From: Phreatobacter sp.
GTDB taxonomy: Bacteria; Pseudomonadota; Alphaproteobacteria; Rhizobiales; Phreatobacteraceae
Direction: 5' to 3'
Length of the DNA stretch: 58,028 nucleotides
Assembly: GCF_030691135.1 (NCBI RefSeq)
Contig: NZ_JAUYFA010000103.1
Span: 1-58,028 of the forward strand
Shown: in pieces, positions 37,240 through 45,868 of the stretch
Layout of the letters: each line of letters starts with the position of its first letter
Position numbering within the stretch: position 1 is the stretch's first letter
The notes under the pieces: model-generated
What the model was told of the DNA's origin: nothing
What the model saw: only the letters and a program-made list of their open reading frames with translations
Databases searched by the model: none
Position numbers and translations under genes: made by a program

Positions 37240-39354
37240 ATGCGTCCCGCCCGACTCGATCCCCTCTTTGCGCCGCTGACGACCCTCAAAGGTGTCGGCG
37301 CCAAGCTCGAAGGCCTCTATGCGAAGCTTCTCGCCGTGGAGGGGCCGCCGCGCGTCGTCGATCTCCTGTTCCACGTGCCGAGCGGCCTGATCGACCGCCG
37401 CGCCCGCCCGACGCTGGCGGAAGCCGTGCCGGGCGCCATCGTGACCCTCGCCGTGCTCGTCGAGAAGCACCGCCCGGCCCCACCGGGAAAGTCGCGCGCG
37501 CCCTACAAGGTGCTGGTCTCCGACGAGACCGGCGACCTGACGCTGATCTGGTTCAACGCCCATCGCAGCCGCATCGAGCAGATGTGCCCGGTCGGCGAGA
37601 CGCGGATCGTCTCCGGCCGGATCGAGCTCTTTGACGGGATACGGCAGATGGTGCACCCCGACCGGGTGCTGGCGCCTGACCAGGCGGCGCTGATGCCGCT
37701 GATGGAGCCGGTCTATCCGCTCACCGAGGGGCTGGGATCCGGCCATGTCAGGCGCGCCGCCGAGGCGGCCCTTGCCCGCCTGCCGGCGCTGTCGGAATGG
37801 CTGGACGCGCGGCTGCTCGCGCGCGAGGGCTGGCAGGATTTCGCCACCGCCCTGCGCCGGGTGCATCAGCCGGACAGCCCCGAGACCTTCGCGCCGGATG
37901 GCCCGGCGCGCTCGCGGCTCGCCTATGACGAACTCCTCGCCAACCAGCTCGCCCTCGGGCTGGTGCGCGCCAACCTGAAACGCCCCGCCGGACGGCGCAA
38001 CGTCGGCGACGGGTCGTTGCGCGCGGGGATCGTCGGCGCCCTGCCCTTCACGCTGACGGGATCGCAGACGACGGCCATTGCCGAAATCGCCGCCGACATG
38101 AGCGCACCGACACGGATGCTGCGGCTGCTGCAGGGCGATGTCGGCTCGGGCAAGACCGTCGTGGCGCTGATGGCCATGGCGGCCGCGGCGGAGGCCGGTC
38201 GGCAGTCCGCCCTGATGGCGCCGACAGAGCTGCTGGCCCGCCAGCATGCGCGGACCCTGACGCCGCTTGCCGCCGCGGCGGGCCTCAGAGTCGCCATCCT
38301 CACCGGCCGGGAAAAGGGTCGCGAGCGCGAGGAGATCCTCGCCAGCCTCGCATCGGGGGCGATCCACATCGTCGTCGGCACCCATGCGCTGTTCCAGGAC
38401 CATGTCCGGTTCGCCGATCTCGGTCTCGCCGTGATCGACGAGCAGCACCGGTTCGGCGTGCAGCAGCGGCTGGCGCTGGCGGCCAAGGGCGAGGCGGTAG
38501 ACCTTCTCGTGATGACGGCGACGCCGATTCCGCGGACACTCGTCCTGACCTATTTCGGCGACATGGAAGCCTCCCAGCTGAGAGAAAAGCCGGCCGGACG
38601 CAAGCCGGTCGACACGAGGGTCATCGGCATGGAGCGGCTCGCCGAGGTGGTGGACGGGATCGGCCGGGCGCTCGATGCGGGCCGGCAGGTCTACTGGGTC
38701 TGCCCGCTCGTCGCCGAGAACGAGGAGCCCGACGAGAACACACCGGACCTCGCCGCGGCGGAGGAACGATTCGCCATGCTGCAGGAGCGTTTCGGCGTGG
38801 CGGTCGACATCGTCCACGGCCAGATGAAGGGCGGCGACAAGGATGCCGCCATGGCCCGGTTCTCGGCAGGCGAGAGCCGGCTGCTGGTCGCGACCACGGT
38901 CATCGAGGTCGGGGTCGACGTGCCGGAAGCATCGATCATGGTGATCGACCATGCCGAACATTTCGGCCTCGCCCAGCTTCATCAGCTGCGCGGGCGGATC
39001 GGCCGCGGCGCGGCGGCATCGACCTGCATCCTGCTCTACCGGGGGCCGCTGGGTGAAACGGCGCGCCGTCGTCTCGACATCATGCGCGAGACCGAAGACG
39101 GATTTCGGATCGCCGAAGAGGATCTGACCCTGCGCGGCGAAGGCGATCTCCTCGGCACCAAGCAGTCGGGCATGCCCGGGTTCCGCCTGGCGCGGCTCGA
39201 GCACCACGGGCCCCTGCTGGAGACGGCCCGCAACGATGCCCGGCTGATGATCGAGACCGATCCGGACCTCGCTTCTCCCCGTGGCGCGGCGCTGCGTGAT
39301 CTGCTTTACCTGTTCGGACGCAACGAGGCGATCCGCCTTATCAAGGCCGGCTGA
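37240..39354 (+). CDS. recG: ATP-dependent DNA helicase RecG
   Basis: 704 residues. RecG reverses stalled replication forks and processes Holliday junctions. The N-terminal wedge/OB-fold region (~1-250, with YKVLVSDETGDLTLIWFNAHR) precedes superfamily 2 helicase motifs: Walker [53 protein letters not shown] and the Q-rich LHQLRGRIGRG, then the TRG motif region LTLRGEGDLLGTKQSG. The short form of the N terminus (MRPARLDPLFAPLTTLKGVG) is normal for rhizobial RecG. It is followed 2 bp later by a YbaN-family gene. Confidence 0.97.
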   Translation: MRPARLDPLFAPLTTLKGVGAKLEGLYAKLLAVEGPPRVVDLLFHVPSGLIDRRARPTLAEAVPGAIVTLAVLVEKHRPAPPGKSRAPYKVLVSDETGDLTLIWFNAHRSRIEQMCPVGETRIVSGRIELFDGIRQMVHPDRVLAPDQAALMPLMEPVYPLTEGLGSGHVRRAAEAALARLPALSEWLDARLLAREGWQDFATALRRVHQPDSPETFAPDGPARSRLAYDELLANQLALGLVRANLKRPAGRRNVGDGSLRAGIVGALPFTLTGSQTTAIAEIAADMSAPTRMLRLLQGDVGSGKTVVALMAMAAAAEAGRQSALMAPTELLARQHARTLTPLAAAAGLRVAILTGREKGREREEILASLASGAIHIVVGTHALFQDHVRFADLGLAVIDEQHRFGVQQRLALAAKGEAVDLLVMTATPIPRTLVLTYFGDMEASQLREKPAGRKPVDTRVIGMERLAEVVDGIGRALDAGRQVYWVCPLVAENEEPDENTPDLAAAEERFAMLQERFGVAVDIVHGQMKGGDKDAAMARFSAGESRLLVATTVIEVGVDVPEASIMVIDHAEHFGLAQLHQLRGRIGRGAAASTCILLYRGPLGETARRRLDIMRETEDGFRIAEEDLTLRGEGDLLGTKQSGMPGFRLARLEHHGPLLETARNDARLMIETDPDLASPRGAALRDLLYLFGRNEAIRLIKAG

Positions 39355-39356
39355 AC

Positions 39357-39722
39357 ATGCTCGCCCGACCGCTCCGATTCCTGGTCTTTCTCGCCGGCTG
39401 CCTGTTCACGGTCATCGGCGTGATCGGCGTCTTCCTGCCGGGACTGCCGGGAACGGTGTTCCTGATCCTCGCGGCCTGGTGCTTTGCCCGCTCCTCGCCG
39501 CGCTTCGAATGGTGGATCCTCAACCATCCCCGCTTCGGCCCGCAGGTGCGGACCTGGCGCGAGCGCGGCGCCATCGCTCCGCGCTACAAGGTGATCGCGA
39601 TCGTTTCCATGGGCCTGTCCTGGGGCCTCGTCTGGCTCACAGCCCCGGCGATCGGCATCGCGGTGTCGGGCATCGCCATCGGTGCGAGCGCCGTCTATGT
39701 CGGGACGAGACCCGACGCATGA
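39357..39722 (+). CDS. YbaN family protein (DUF454), inner membrane
   Basis: 121 residues with two or three hydrophobic helices: LRFLVFLAGCLFTVIGVIGVFLPGLPGTVFLILAAWCFA near the N terminus, which carries the DUF454 signature GLPGTVF, then SPRFEWWILNHPRFGPQVRTWRERGAI, and a C-terminal hydrophobic pair. Function is unknown. It starts 2 bp after the recG stop and overlaps the following kinase gene by 4 bp, so it belongs to the recG transcription unit. Confidence 0.88.
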   Translation: MLARPLRFLVFLAGCLFTVIGVIGVFLPGLPGTVFLILAAWCFARSSPRFEWWILNHPRFGPQVRTWRERGAIAPRYKVIAIVSMGLSWGLVWLTAPAIGIAVSGIAIGASAVYVGTRPDA

Positions 39723-40624
39723 CGCCCGGTCCCGCCAAGCGCATCGTCTGTGCCGGCATCACCACGCTCGACATCATCTATGCGCTGGACGCCATTCCGA
39801 CCGTCCCGCTGAAATTCCGCTCCAGCCACATGGTGACCTCGGGCGGCGGGCTCGCCGGCAATGCCGCCACCGCCTGTGCGAGGCTCGGCGCAGCCGTGAC
39901 GCTGGTCGCGCGGTTGGGTGATGATCCTTTCGCCGCGATGATGATCGAGGAGCTGGAGCGCGACGGCGTCGACTGCGCGCTGGTGCGCCGTTGCCCGGGC
40001 TATCGCTCGCCGGTCTCGGCCGTGATCATCGACCGCCACGGCGAGCGGCTGGTGGTGAGCTATTCCGACCCCGACATCCCCTCGGATGCCAGCTGGATCG
40101 ACGCGGGGGTTCTGCGCGGGGCGGATGCCGCCTATGCGGAAACACGCTGGATCGAGGCGGCGCTCGCGCTCCTGCCGCTGGCCCGCGCGGCGGGCCTGCC
40201 CTCCGTCCTCGACGCGGACCGGCGGCCGTCGCGCCCCGAGGTGCTGGGCCTTCCGACCCATGTGGGATTTTCCGCGCCGGCCCTGCGCGACCTGACGGGC
40301 ATGGAGGATCTGGCGGCCGCACTCACCCATGCCTCCCGCAACGCCGCCAACGTCTTCCTCGTCACCGACGGCGATCGCGGCGCCTGGTACATGGACGGGG
40401 GATCGGTCCGACACGAGCCGGCCTTCCCTGTCCGGTCTGTCGATACGCTGGGCGCGGGTGATACATGGCACGGGGCTCTGGCCGTGGCGCTGGCGGAAGG
40501 CCAACCGCTCGCCTTGGCGGTACGCTTCGCCAATGCCGCGGCCGCACTGAAATGCACCGTGTTCGGCGGCCGCAAGGGCATGCCGCGCCGCGACCAGGTT
40601 GACGCGCTGCTGGCCGGGACCTGA
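39719..40624 (+). CDS. PfkB-family sugar kinase
   Basis: 301 residues of the ribokinase/PfkB family. Visible signatures are the N-terminal GGGLAGNAATACARLGA glycine-rich motif and the C-terminal catalytic motif VDTLGAGDTWHGALAVAL, in which the Asp of GAGD acts as base. Phosphate donor is ATP. The substrate is not evident; ribose-, fructose- or ketodeoxygluconate-type kinases share these motifs. It overlaps the upstream YbaN gene by 4 bp (ATGA) and is followed 2 bp later by a hypothetical exported protein. Confidence 0.88.
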   Translation: MTPGPAKRIVCAGITTLDIIYALDAIPTVPLKFRSSHMVTSGGGLAGNAATACARLGAAVTLVARLGDDPFAAMMIEELERDGVDCALVRRCPGYRSPVSAVIIDRHGERLVVSYSDPDIPSDASWIDAGVLRGADAAYAETRWIEAALALLPLARAAGLPSVLDADRRPSRPEVLGLPTHVGFSAPALRDLTGMEDLAAALTHASRNAANVFLVTDGDRGAWYMDGGSVRHEPAFPVRSVDTLGAGDTWHGALAVALAEGQPLALAVRFANAAAALKCTVFGGRKGMPRRDQVDALLAGT

Positions 40625-40626
40625 AG

Positions 40627-41391
40627 ATGTGGGATAAGGTGCAACTCGTGTCGACAAGTTTCAGCTCCCGCCTGTCATCTGCCCTGATCGGGCTTTGTTT
40701 CATCGTCTTCGCGACCTTCGCGGAGGCGCGGACGACGACGGCTCTGATCAATGGCCTCACGCAGGCCCAACTGCTCTATCGCTCAACCACGGTCAGCCTG
40801 AGGAACGGACGCCCCGAGGAGGCCGCAGCTTCCCTCAAGGCACTCATCGCGATGTGGGACGAGACCGCCGCGTTGACGGCCGCCGAGCCGCCCCCGATCG
40901 CTGCGCGGGTCAACCTCTTCGCCGAGGTGATGAAGGGTGGACGCGCCCGTCTGCGCCGTGCGGCCGAGGTGCTGGCCCTGGGGCGACCGGACAGCGCGCT
41001 CGAGGAACTGGCACCGCTCAAGCGCGAATGGATCGGAATGCGCCGCAGCATCGGGCTTTACGGGCTGATCGAATGCCTCGAGGAATCGAGCGAGGCCATC
41101 GAGGCGCTAATGGTCCACCGGCGCCAGCCCGCCGATCTGTCCCGCGGCGAGACGCGCGGCGACATCATCGCCAAGGCAGCCGTCTATCGCTTCGCGCTGC
41201 GCCGCTGCGAGGCCTTCGCGGCGTTGGACCCGATCGGAAACGGCGAGTTCCGCCGGCAGGCCGAGGCGATCGCCGCGGCACTCGACGTGATCGATTCCGC
41301 ACTGCGCCTGCGCGACCCGACCCTGCTCGAGCGCGTGCTCGGCGATCTCAGGACCTTCGATCTGCAACTCTCCCAGCGTTTTGGCGGATAG
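40627..41391 (+). CDS. Exported helical protein of unknown function
   Basis: 254 residues: an N-terminal signal peptide (hydrophobic core LSSALIGLCFIVFATFAEA, cleavage near 34) followed by an almost entirely alpha-helical sequence rich in Ala, Leu, Glu and Arg, with regular heptad-like spacing (for example RRAAEVLALGRPDSALEELAPLKREW). Two cysteines lie in the mature part (IECLEES and LRRCEAFAAL). It has no heme motif and no recognised domain. It begins 2 bp after the PfkB stop and is probably the last gene of the recG run. No function can be assigned. Confidence 0.65.
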   Translation: MWDKVQLVSTSFSSRLSSALIGLCFIVFATFAEARTTTALINGLTQAQLLYRSTTVSLRNGRPEEAAASLKALIAMWDETAALTAAEPPPIAARVNLFAEVMKGGRARLRRAAEVLALGRPDSALEELAPLKREWIGMRRSIGLYGLIECLEESSEAIEALMVHRRQPADLSRGETRGDIIAKAAVYRFALRRCEAFAALDPIGNGEFRRQAEAIAAALDVIDSALRLRDPTLLERVLGDLRTFDLQLSQRFGG

Positions 41392-41475
41392 CTGGCGGCT
41401 GGACAGGGCCGCCGGCGGCATGCCACGACTTCAATCGATTTGAGCCGCAAAGAACGGCGACGACGGGAGGACGGC

Positions 41476-42222
41476 ATGGCGAAGAGGCTGGCGGGCAAGG
41501 TTGCGGTGGTCACCGCGGCGGGACACGGGATCGGGCGGGCCATCGCGGCGGCTTTCGTCGCCGAGGGCGCTCAGGTGATCGCCACTGATCTCGACAAGGG
41601 CAAGCTCGAGGGAATCGCCAAGGCGAAGAAGCTGAGGCTCGACGTCACCTCCACCCGCGCCGTCGAGGCGCTGGCGGCCAAGACCGGGCCGATCGACATC
41701 CTCATCAATGCCGCGGGCTGGGTCCATCACGGCAACGTCCTCGACACGAGCGAGGCGGACTGGGACCGCTCCTTCGATCTCAACGTGAAATCCATGCATC
41801 GGACGATCCGGGCGTTCCTGCCGGGCATGCTGGAGAAGGGCTCCGGCTGCATCGTCAACATCGCCTCGGGGGCCTCGTCGGTCCGCGGCGTTCCCAACCG
41901 CTACGCCTATGGCGCGTCGAAGGCGGCGGTGATCGGTCTGACCAAATCCGTGGCGATCGACTATATCCGCCGCGGCATCCGCTCCAACGCCATCTGCCCA
42001 GGCACCATCCAGTCGCCCTCGCTCGACGAGCGGATCAAGGCGCTGGCGGTCTCGACCGGCCAGTCGGAGGCCGATGCGCGGAAGGCCTTCATCGACCGCC
42101 AGCCGATCGGGCGGCTCGGCACGGCCGAGGAGGTGGCGATGCTCGCGGTCTATCTCGCCTCGGACGAGGCAGCCTATACGACCGGCGCCATCCACATCGT
42201 CGACGGCGGCTTCTCGCTCTAG
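41476..42222 (+). CDS. SDR-family oxidoreductase (DHRS6/BDH2-like)
   Basis: 248 residues of the classical short-chain dehydrogenase family. The NAD(P)-binding motif is AAGHGIGRA (variant of TGxxxGIG), with an Asp after strand 2 (ATDLDKGK) suggesting NAD. NAAG, the catalytic Ser in NIASGASS, YAYGASK with Tyr/Lys, and CPGTIQSPSLDERI complete the active site. The segments AFLPGMLEKGSG and GVPNRYAYGASKAAVIGLTKSVAIDYI strongly resemble DHRS6-type 3-hydroxybutyrate dehydrogenases; bacterial relatives include fuconate-pathway dehydrogenases. GGGAGG precedes the ATG at 41476. Confidence 0.88.
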   Translation: MAKRLAGKVAVVTAAGHGIGRAIAAAFVAEGAQVIATDLDKGKLEGIAKAKKLRLDVTSTRAVEALAAKTGPIDILINAAGWVHHGNVLDTSEADWDRSFDLNVKSMHRTIRAFLPGMLEKGSGCIVNIASGASSVRGVPNRYAYGASKAAVIGLTKSVAIDYIRRGIRSNAICPGTIQSPSLDERIKALAVSTGQSEADARKAFIDRQPIGRLGTAEEVAMLAVYLASDEAAYTTGAIHIVDGGFSL

Positions 42223-42255
42223 GGTCGGAGGCTCAGCGGTTCAAAAAGGGCGGAT

Positions 42256-42330
42256 GGTGAGCGGGGAGGGGATCGAACCCTCGACCACATGATTAAAAGT
42301 CACGTGCTCTACCGCTGAGCTACCCGCCCA
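42256..42330 (-). tRNA. tRNA-Lys (anticodon UUU)
   Basis: A 75-nt cloverleaf on the minus strand, including an encoded CCA. The acceptor stem is GGGCGGG / CCCGCTC (one G-U pair), the D arm GCTCAGCGGTAGAGC, and the anticodon stem-loop ACGTGA-CTTTTAA-TCATGT with anticodon TTT at 42296-42298. The T arm is GAGGGTTCGATCCCCTC. The discriminator is A. TTTTT follows at 42245-42249 on the transcript strand, a possible termination signal. Confidence 0.97.
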
Positions 42331-42467
42331 TCCGGCGGGGGGTTTGGCGGATTGCCGCGGCGAAGTCAACGGCGGGTGGCATCGCGACGCGGACGGGAGG
42401 CATGCGCCCCCTGCCCGCCCCGGAACGGCGAAGCCCGCGCCTGTCGGCGCGAGCCTCGCATGGGCTG

Positions 42468-42728
42468 TTACCAGCCGCGACGATAGGCACGGCGGCGCCA
42501 GTAGCGGCCGCGCTGGCGACGGTTGCGCCAGTCACGGCGATAGGCGCCGCGGCTGCGACGGCGCAGCACACGGCCGCGCGGGGTCTGTTCGGACTGCATC
42601 TCGACCGGAGCGCCGGCAATCGGCGCGGCCTCGAAGGGGGCGGCATGGGCGACGCCCGACAGCCCGCCGGCGGTGGCGAGGGCGGCGAAACCCGCGATCG
42701 TTCCGAAGAACATTCGTCTGCTGGTCAT
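42468..42728 (-). CDS. Small exported Arg-rich protein (paralogue 3 of 3)
   Basis: 86 residues: twin-arginine-like signal peptide MTSRRMFFGTIAGFAALAT...AHAAP (~1-31), then AAPIAGAPVEMQSEQTP containing the conserved G-x-P-V/T-E-M-Q motif, then an Arg/Tyr/Trp-rich tail (RRDWRNRRQRGRYWRRR). CAAGGAGA is well placed before the ATG at 42728. It shares the layout of the two genes at 27.6-28.3 kb, 14 kb away. The nearest gene downstream in its own orientation is tRNA-Lys. Function unknown. Confidence 0.65.
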   Translation of the reverse strand: MTSRRMFFGTIAGFAALATAGGLSGVAHAAPFEAAPIAGAPVEMQSEQTPRGRVLRRRSRGAYRRDWRNRRQRGRYWRRRAYRRGW

Positions 42729-42893
42729 GAGATTCTCCTTGGATGGTCGTGACGATTGCGAAAGCAGTCGTTTGCCGCTCTTGGCGGTAGAACCGGAACG
42801 CATGACGACGGTATTTGTTCAGTTGCCGGCACTGCTCATGTGCCAGGCGCCCTGCCCGCCCCCGCTGGTCACGGAGAGACCCGAGATACCCGC

Positions 42894-43397
42894 ATGATCC
42901 TCCGCAGAATCGTTTTCTTCCTGGCGCTGGTGCTCGGCGTCGTCGCCTCCCAGGTGCCTGAATTCGCCCAGCAGTACCGCCAGAGGCTCGGCGGTGCGGT
43001 GGACGAACTCAACCGCATCATCCGCGAGTTCGACGCCGACGCGGCGCGCATGCAGATGGACCGCGACACCGGGCTCGGCCGGCTCCTCGCCAACCCCGAC
43101 ATCTTCGTCCGCCAGCGCGGCGAACAGATCCGGGACGATGCCGCCCGCGCGGCCCGCCTGGAACTGCAGCTGCAGTCCTATCAGGAGGCGGGGCCGTTCT
43201 GGCGCCTCGCCACCTTCGCCCGCAGCTACGAGCCGGAGATCGCCCGCCGCGCCGCACAGAACTTCGAGCCCGCCGTCCCGGTGACCACGGAGGGGCTCGT
43301 GACCACCGTCATCGGCTTCCTCGTCGGCTGGCTCGGCGGCCGCGCCGCGATCGCTCCGATCCAGCGACGGCGGCGGATCAGGACCGAGCGCGCCTGA
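42894..43397 (+). CDS. DUF2937 family membrane protein
   Basis: 167 residues. An N-terminal transmembrane helix (MILRRIVFFLALVLGVVASQ) is followed by VPEFAQQYRQRLGGAVDELNRIIREFDADA, the DUF2937 signature, then a long coiled-coil-like helical region with LLANPDIFVRQRGEQI. A C-terminal transmembrane segment (TTVIGFLVGWLGGRAAIAP) ends in an Arg-rich tail. The family occurs in proteobacteria with unknown role. The ATG at 42894 follows CGGAGAGACCCG. It is divergent from the Arg-rich gene and convergent with the next one. Confidence 0.85.
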   Translation: MILRRIVFFLALVLGVVASQVPEFAQQYRQRLGGAVDELNRIIREFDADAARMQMDRDTGLGRLLANPDIFVRQRGEQIRDDAARAARLELQLQSYQEAGPFWRLATFARSYEPEIARRAAQNFEPAVPVTTEGLVTTVIGFLVGWLGGRAAIAPIQRRRRIRTERA

Positions 43398-43400
43398 CCA

Positions 43401-43763
43401 TCATTCCATCGCCATCCGTCGGACGCCGTCCCTGATGAAGACGCGGAAGGGCGTCGTTCCCGTGGCGCTGCCGTCCTCCGACCGCCAGCGGCCGTTGGTG
43501 CAGAGGATACCGCCCTGGTGCGGCTCGGCATCGAATTCCACCCTGTTCCGATAGACCGTGCCGTCCGGCGTGGTGGCGGTGAAGCCGGTGGTGCAGCGCC
43601 CGTCGGTGACGACAGGGTCGTAGCCGCCGATCATGATCCCGCCGCCGCCGGTGCTGGGAAAGGGGTCACGCAGCAATGGCCATGAGGCGTAGTCCTCCGC
43701 CGCCATGGCGTTCCCGATGGTCAGAGCCAGCGCCGTGGCGGTGATTGCGATCGTCTTGCGCAT
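43401..43763 (-). CDS. Small exported protein of unknown function
   Basis: 120 residues with a signal peptide (MRKTIAITATALALTIGNAMAA, ~1-22). The mature part is Gly-rich with two cysteines (DGRCTTG and GGILCTNGRW) that could form a disulfide, and ends FRVFIRDGVRRMAME. The pattern of short beta strands suggests a small periplasmic beta domain. GGGAGAAC lies upstream of the ATG at 43763. No known family was recognised. It is convergent with the DUF2937 gene (3-bp gap). Confidence 0.6.
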   Translation of the reverse strand: MRKTIAITATALALTIGNAMAAEDYASWPLLRDPFPSTGGGGIMIGGYDPVVTDGRCTTGFTATTPDGTVYRNRVEFDAEPHQGGILCTNGRWRSEDGSATGTTPFRVFIRDGVRRMAME

Positions 43764-43897
43764 GATCCGTTCTCCCTGTCGCGCGAAGGCGCGCCCGGGT
43801 GGGGAACACCGGAAGACCCGTCGGCGGATGCACGCGGTGCGCTTGCGCTGATGCGGCGGACGCGGGACCATTACGCCCCCCTCTCGCAAGGTGAACC

Positions 43898-44722
43898 ATG
43901 ACGCATTCCTGCCCGAAGCACATGAAGCATCTCGTCGTGTCTCCGGACGACGAGGTGGCGCTCGAATCCATCGATCCGCGCCAGGTCGATTTTCTCGGTG
44001 ACGAGGCGAAAGTGCGCGCCCGCCTCGCCGAGGATGTCGACGCCATCGACCGCCTGCAGGACCGCCTCTACGGCGAAGGCAAGCGCGCGCTGCTCGTGGT
44101 TCTGCAGGGCACCGACACGTCGGGCAAGGACGGAACCATCCGCGGCGTCTTCAACGCCACCGGCCCGCTCGGCGTGACCGTCACCGCCTTCAAGCGTCCG
44201 AGCGAGGAGGACCTGGCGCACGACTTCCTCTGGCGGGTGCATATGGCGACGCCGCGGCGGGGCACGATCGGCCTCTTCAACCGTTCGCACTACGAAGACG
44301 TGCTGGTGGGCCGGGTGCGCAACCTGGCGCCCAAGGACGTGATCGAAGCCCGCTATGACCAGATCAACGCTTTCGAGCGCATGCTGACGCAGAACGGCAC
44401 CGTGATCCTGAAATTCATGCTCCACATCTCGAAGGAGGAGCAGGCCGAGCGGTTGCAGGAGCGGCTCGACGACCCGACCAAGAACTGGAAGTTCAACGCC
44501 GGCGACCTCGAAGACCGCAAGCTCTGGGGCGCCTACCAGAAGGCCTATGAGACCGCGCTCTCCCGCTGTTCAACGGCCCACGCGCCCTGGCATATCGTGC
44601 CGGCGGACCGCAAATGGGCGCGCAACGCGATCGTCGCCGCGATCGTCCGCGACACGCTGGAGACGATGGATCCGAGCTATCCGAAAATGCCGTGGAAACC
44701 CTCGGATTTCAAAATCGTGTGA
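43898..44722 (+). CDS. Polyphosphate kinase 2 family nucleotide phosphotransferase
   Basis: 274 residues with the PPK2 core. Walker A is LQGTDTSGKDGTIRGVF, the lid and Walker B regions are RRGTIGLFNRSHYEDVLV, and the C-terminal part ends with YPKMPWKPSDF. PPK2 enzymes transfer phosphate between polyphosphate and nucleotides. The short single-domain form and the TDTSGKDG pattern resemble polyphosphate:AMP/ADP phosphotransferases, but nucleotide preference cannot be settled by eye. CAAGGTGAA precedes the ATG at 43898. It is convergent with tgt (9-bp gap). Confidence 0.92.
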   Translation: MTHSCPKHMKHLVVSPDDEVALESIDPRQVDFLGDEAKVRARLAEDVDAIDRLQDRLYGEGKRALLVVLQGTDTSGKDGTIRGVFNATGPLGVTVTAFKRPSEEDLAHDFLWRVHMATPRRGTIGLFNRSHYEDVLVGRVRNLAPKDVIEARYDQINAFERMLTQNGTVILKFMLHISKEEQAERLQERLDDPTKNWKFNAGDLEDRKLWGAYQKAYETALSRCSTAHAPWHIVPADRKWARNAIVAAIVRDTLETMDPSYPKMPWKPSDFKIV

Positions 44723-44731
44723 CGGGCGCGG

Positions 44732-45868
44732 TCAGCCCTGCCAGGGGGCAATGTCGCCGCGCGCCCAGCCGTCCCTCACCTCGGCCATGTAGTCGCCGTA
44801 GCGCCCCGCCGCGATGGCGGCGCGGGCGCCGGCCATCAGCTTCTGGTAATAGGCGAGGTTGATCCAGGTGATCAGCATCGAGCCGAGCATCTCCTCGGTA
44901 CGGACGAGGTGGTGCAGATAGGCACGCGAATAGTCGCGGGCCGCCGGGCAGGACGAGGCCTCGTCCAGTGGCCGCGGATCCTCGGCGTGGCGGGCATTGC
45001 GGAAATTGACCTTGCCGAAACGCGTGAAGGCCTGGCCGTGGCGGCCGTTGCGCGTCGGCATGACGCAGTCGAACATGTCGATGCCACGGGCGACGGCGGC
45101 GAGGAGATCGTCGGGCGTGCCGACGCCCATCAGGTAGTGCGGCTTCTCGTCCGGCAGGTGCGGCATCACCGCCTCGATCATGGCGAGCATGACATCCTGC
45201 GGCTCGCCGACCGCGAGGCCGCCGATGGAATAGCCGGGAAAGTCCATGGCCGCGAGCGCCCTGGCACTTGCCACGCGCAAGTCCGGCTGGTCACCGCCCT
45301 GGACGATGCCGAACAGCGCCCTGCCCTCAGGCTGCATCTCGAAGGCGCGCTTCGAGCGCTCGGCCCAGCGCAGCGACAGCTGCATCGCCTTGTCGATGGC
45401 GGCGCGCTCGTTGGGAAGCGCCACGCATTCGTCGAGCTGCATCTGGATGTCGGCGCCGAGCAGGCCCTGGATCTCGACCGAGCGCTCCGGCGTCAGGTCG
45501 AAGCGCGACCCGTCGACATGGCTGGAGAAGGTCACGCCCTGTTCGGTGAGCTTGCGCAGTTTGGCCAGCGACATGACCTGGAAACCGCCGGAATCGGTGA
45601 GGATGGGTCCGGTCCAGCCGCCAAAGCGGTGCAGGCCGCCGAGCTTCGCGATCCGCTCGGCCCCAGGGCGGAGCATGAGATGATAGGTGTTGCCGAGGAT
45701 CACGTCGGCGCCGAGCGCCCTGACCTGATCCATATACATGCCCTTGACCGTCGCCTGGGTACCGACCGGCATGAAGGCGGGCGTGCGGATCGCCCCGCGC
45801 GGCGTCGACACGGTCCCGGTGCGGGCGGCGCCGTCGCGGGCCGCGATGGCGAAGGAAAAACCGGTCAT
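44732..45868 (-). CDS. tgt: tRNA-guanine transglycosylase
   Basis: Exchanges G34 of GUN-anticodon tRNAs for preQ1. The 378-residue TIM-barrel has catalytic motif [33 protein letters not shown], and [20 protein letters not shown] with the second catalytic Asp. The typical zinc motif (C-x-C-x2-C...H) is only partly evident: the segment after [23 protein letters not shown] has one clear Cys and His. It overlaps queA by 4 bp (ATGA) on the same strand. QueF is encoded 40 kb away. Confidence 0.96.
   Translation of the reverse strand: MTGFSFAIAARDGAARTGTVSTPRGAIRTPAFMPVGTQATVKGMYMDQVRALGADVILGNTYHLMLRPGAERIAKLGGLHRFGGWTGPILTDSGGFQVMSLAKLRKLTEQGVTFSSHVDGSRFDLTPERSVEIQGLLGADIQMQLDECVALPNERAAIDKAMQLSLRWAERSKRAFEMQPEGRALFGIVQGGDQPDLRVASARALAAMDFPGYSIGGLAVGEPQDVMLAMIEAVMPHLPDEKPHYLMGVGTPDDLLAAVARGIDMFDCVMPTRNGRHGQAFTRFGKVNFRNARHAEDPRPLDEASSCPAARDYSRAYLHHLVRTEEMLGSMLITWINLAYYQKLMAGARAAIAAGRYGDYMAEVRDGWARGDIAPWQG

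Noticed and set aside
42256-42330. tRNA-Lys as an integration site
   Set aside because: No integrase, no repeated 3'-end fragment of the tRNA and no composition change were found around it.
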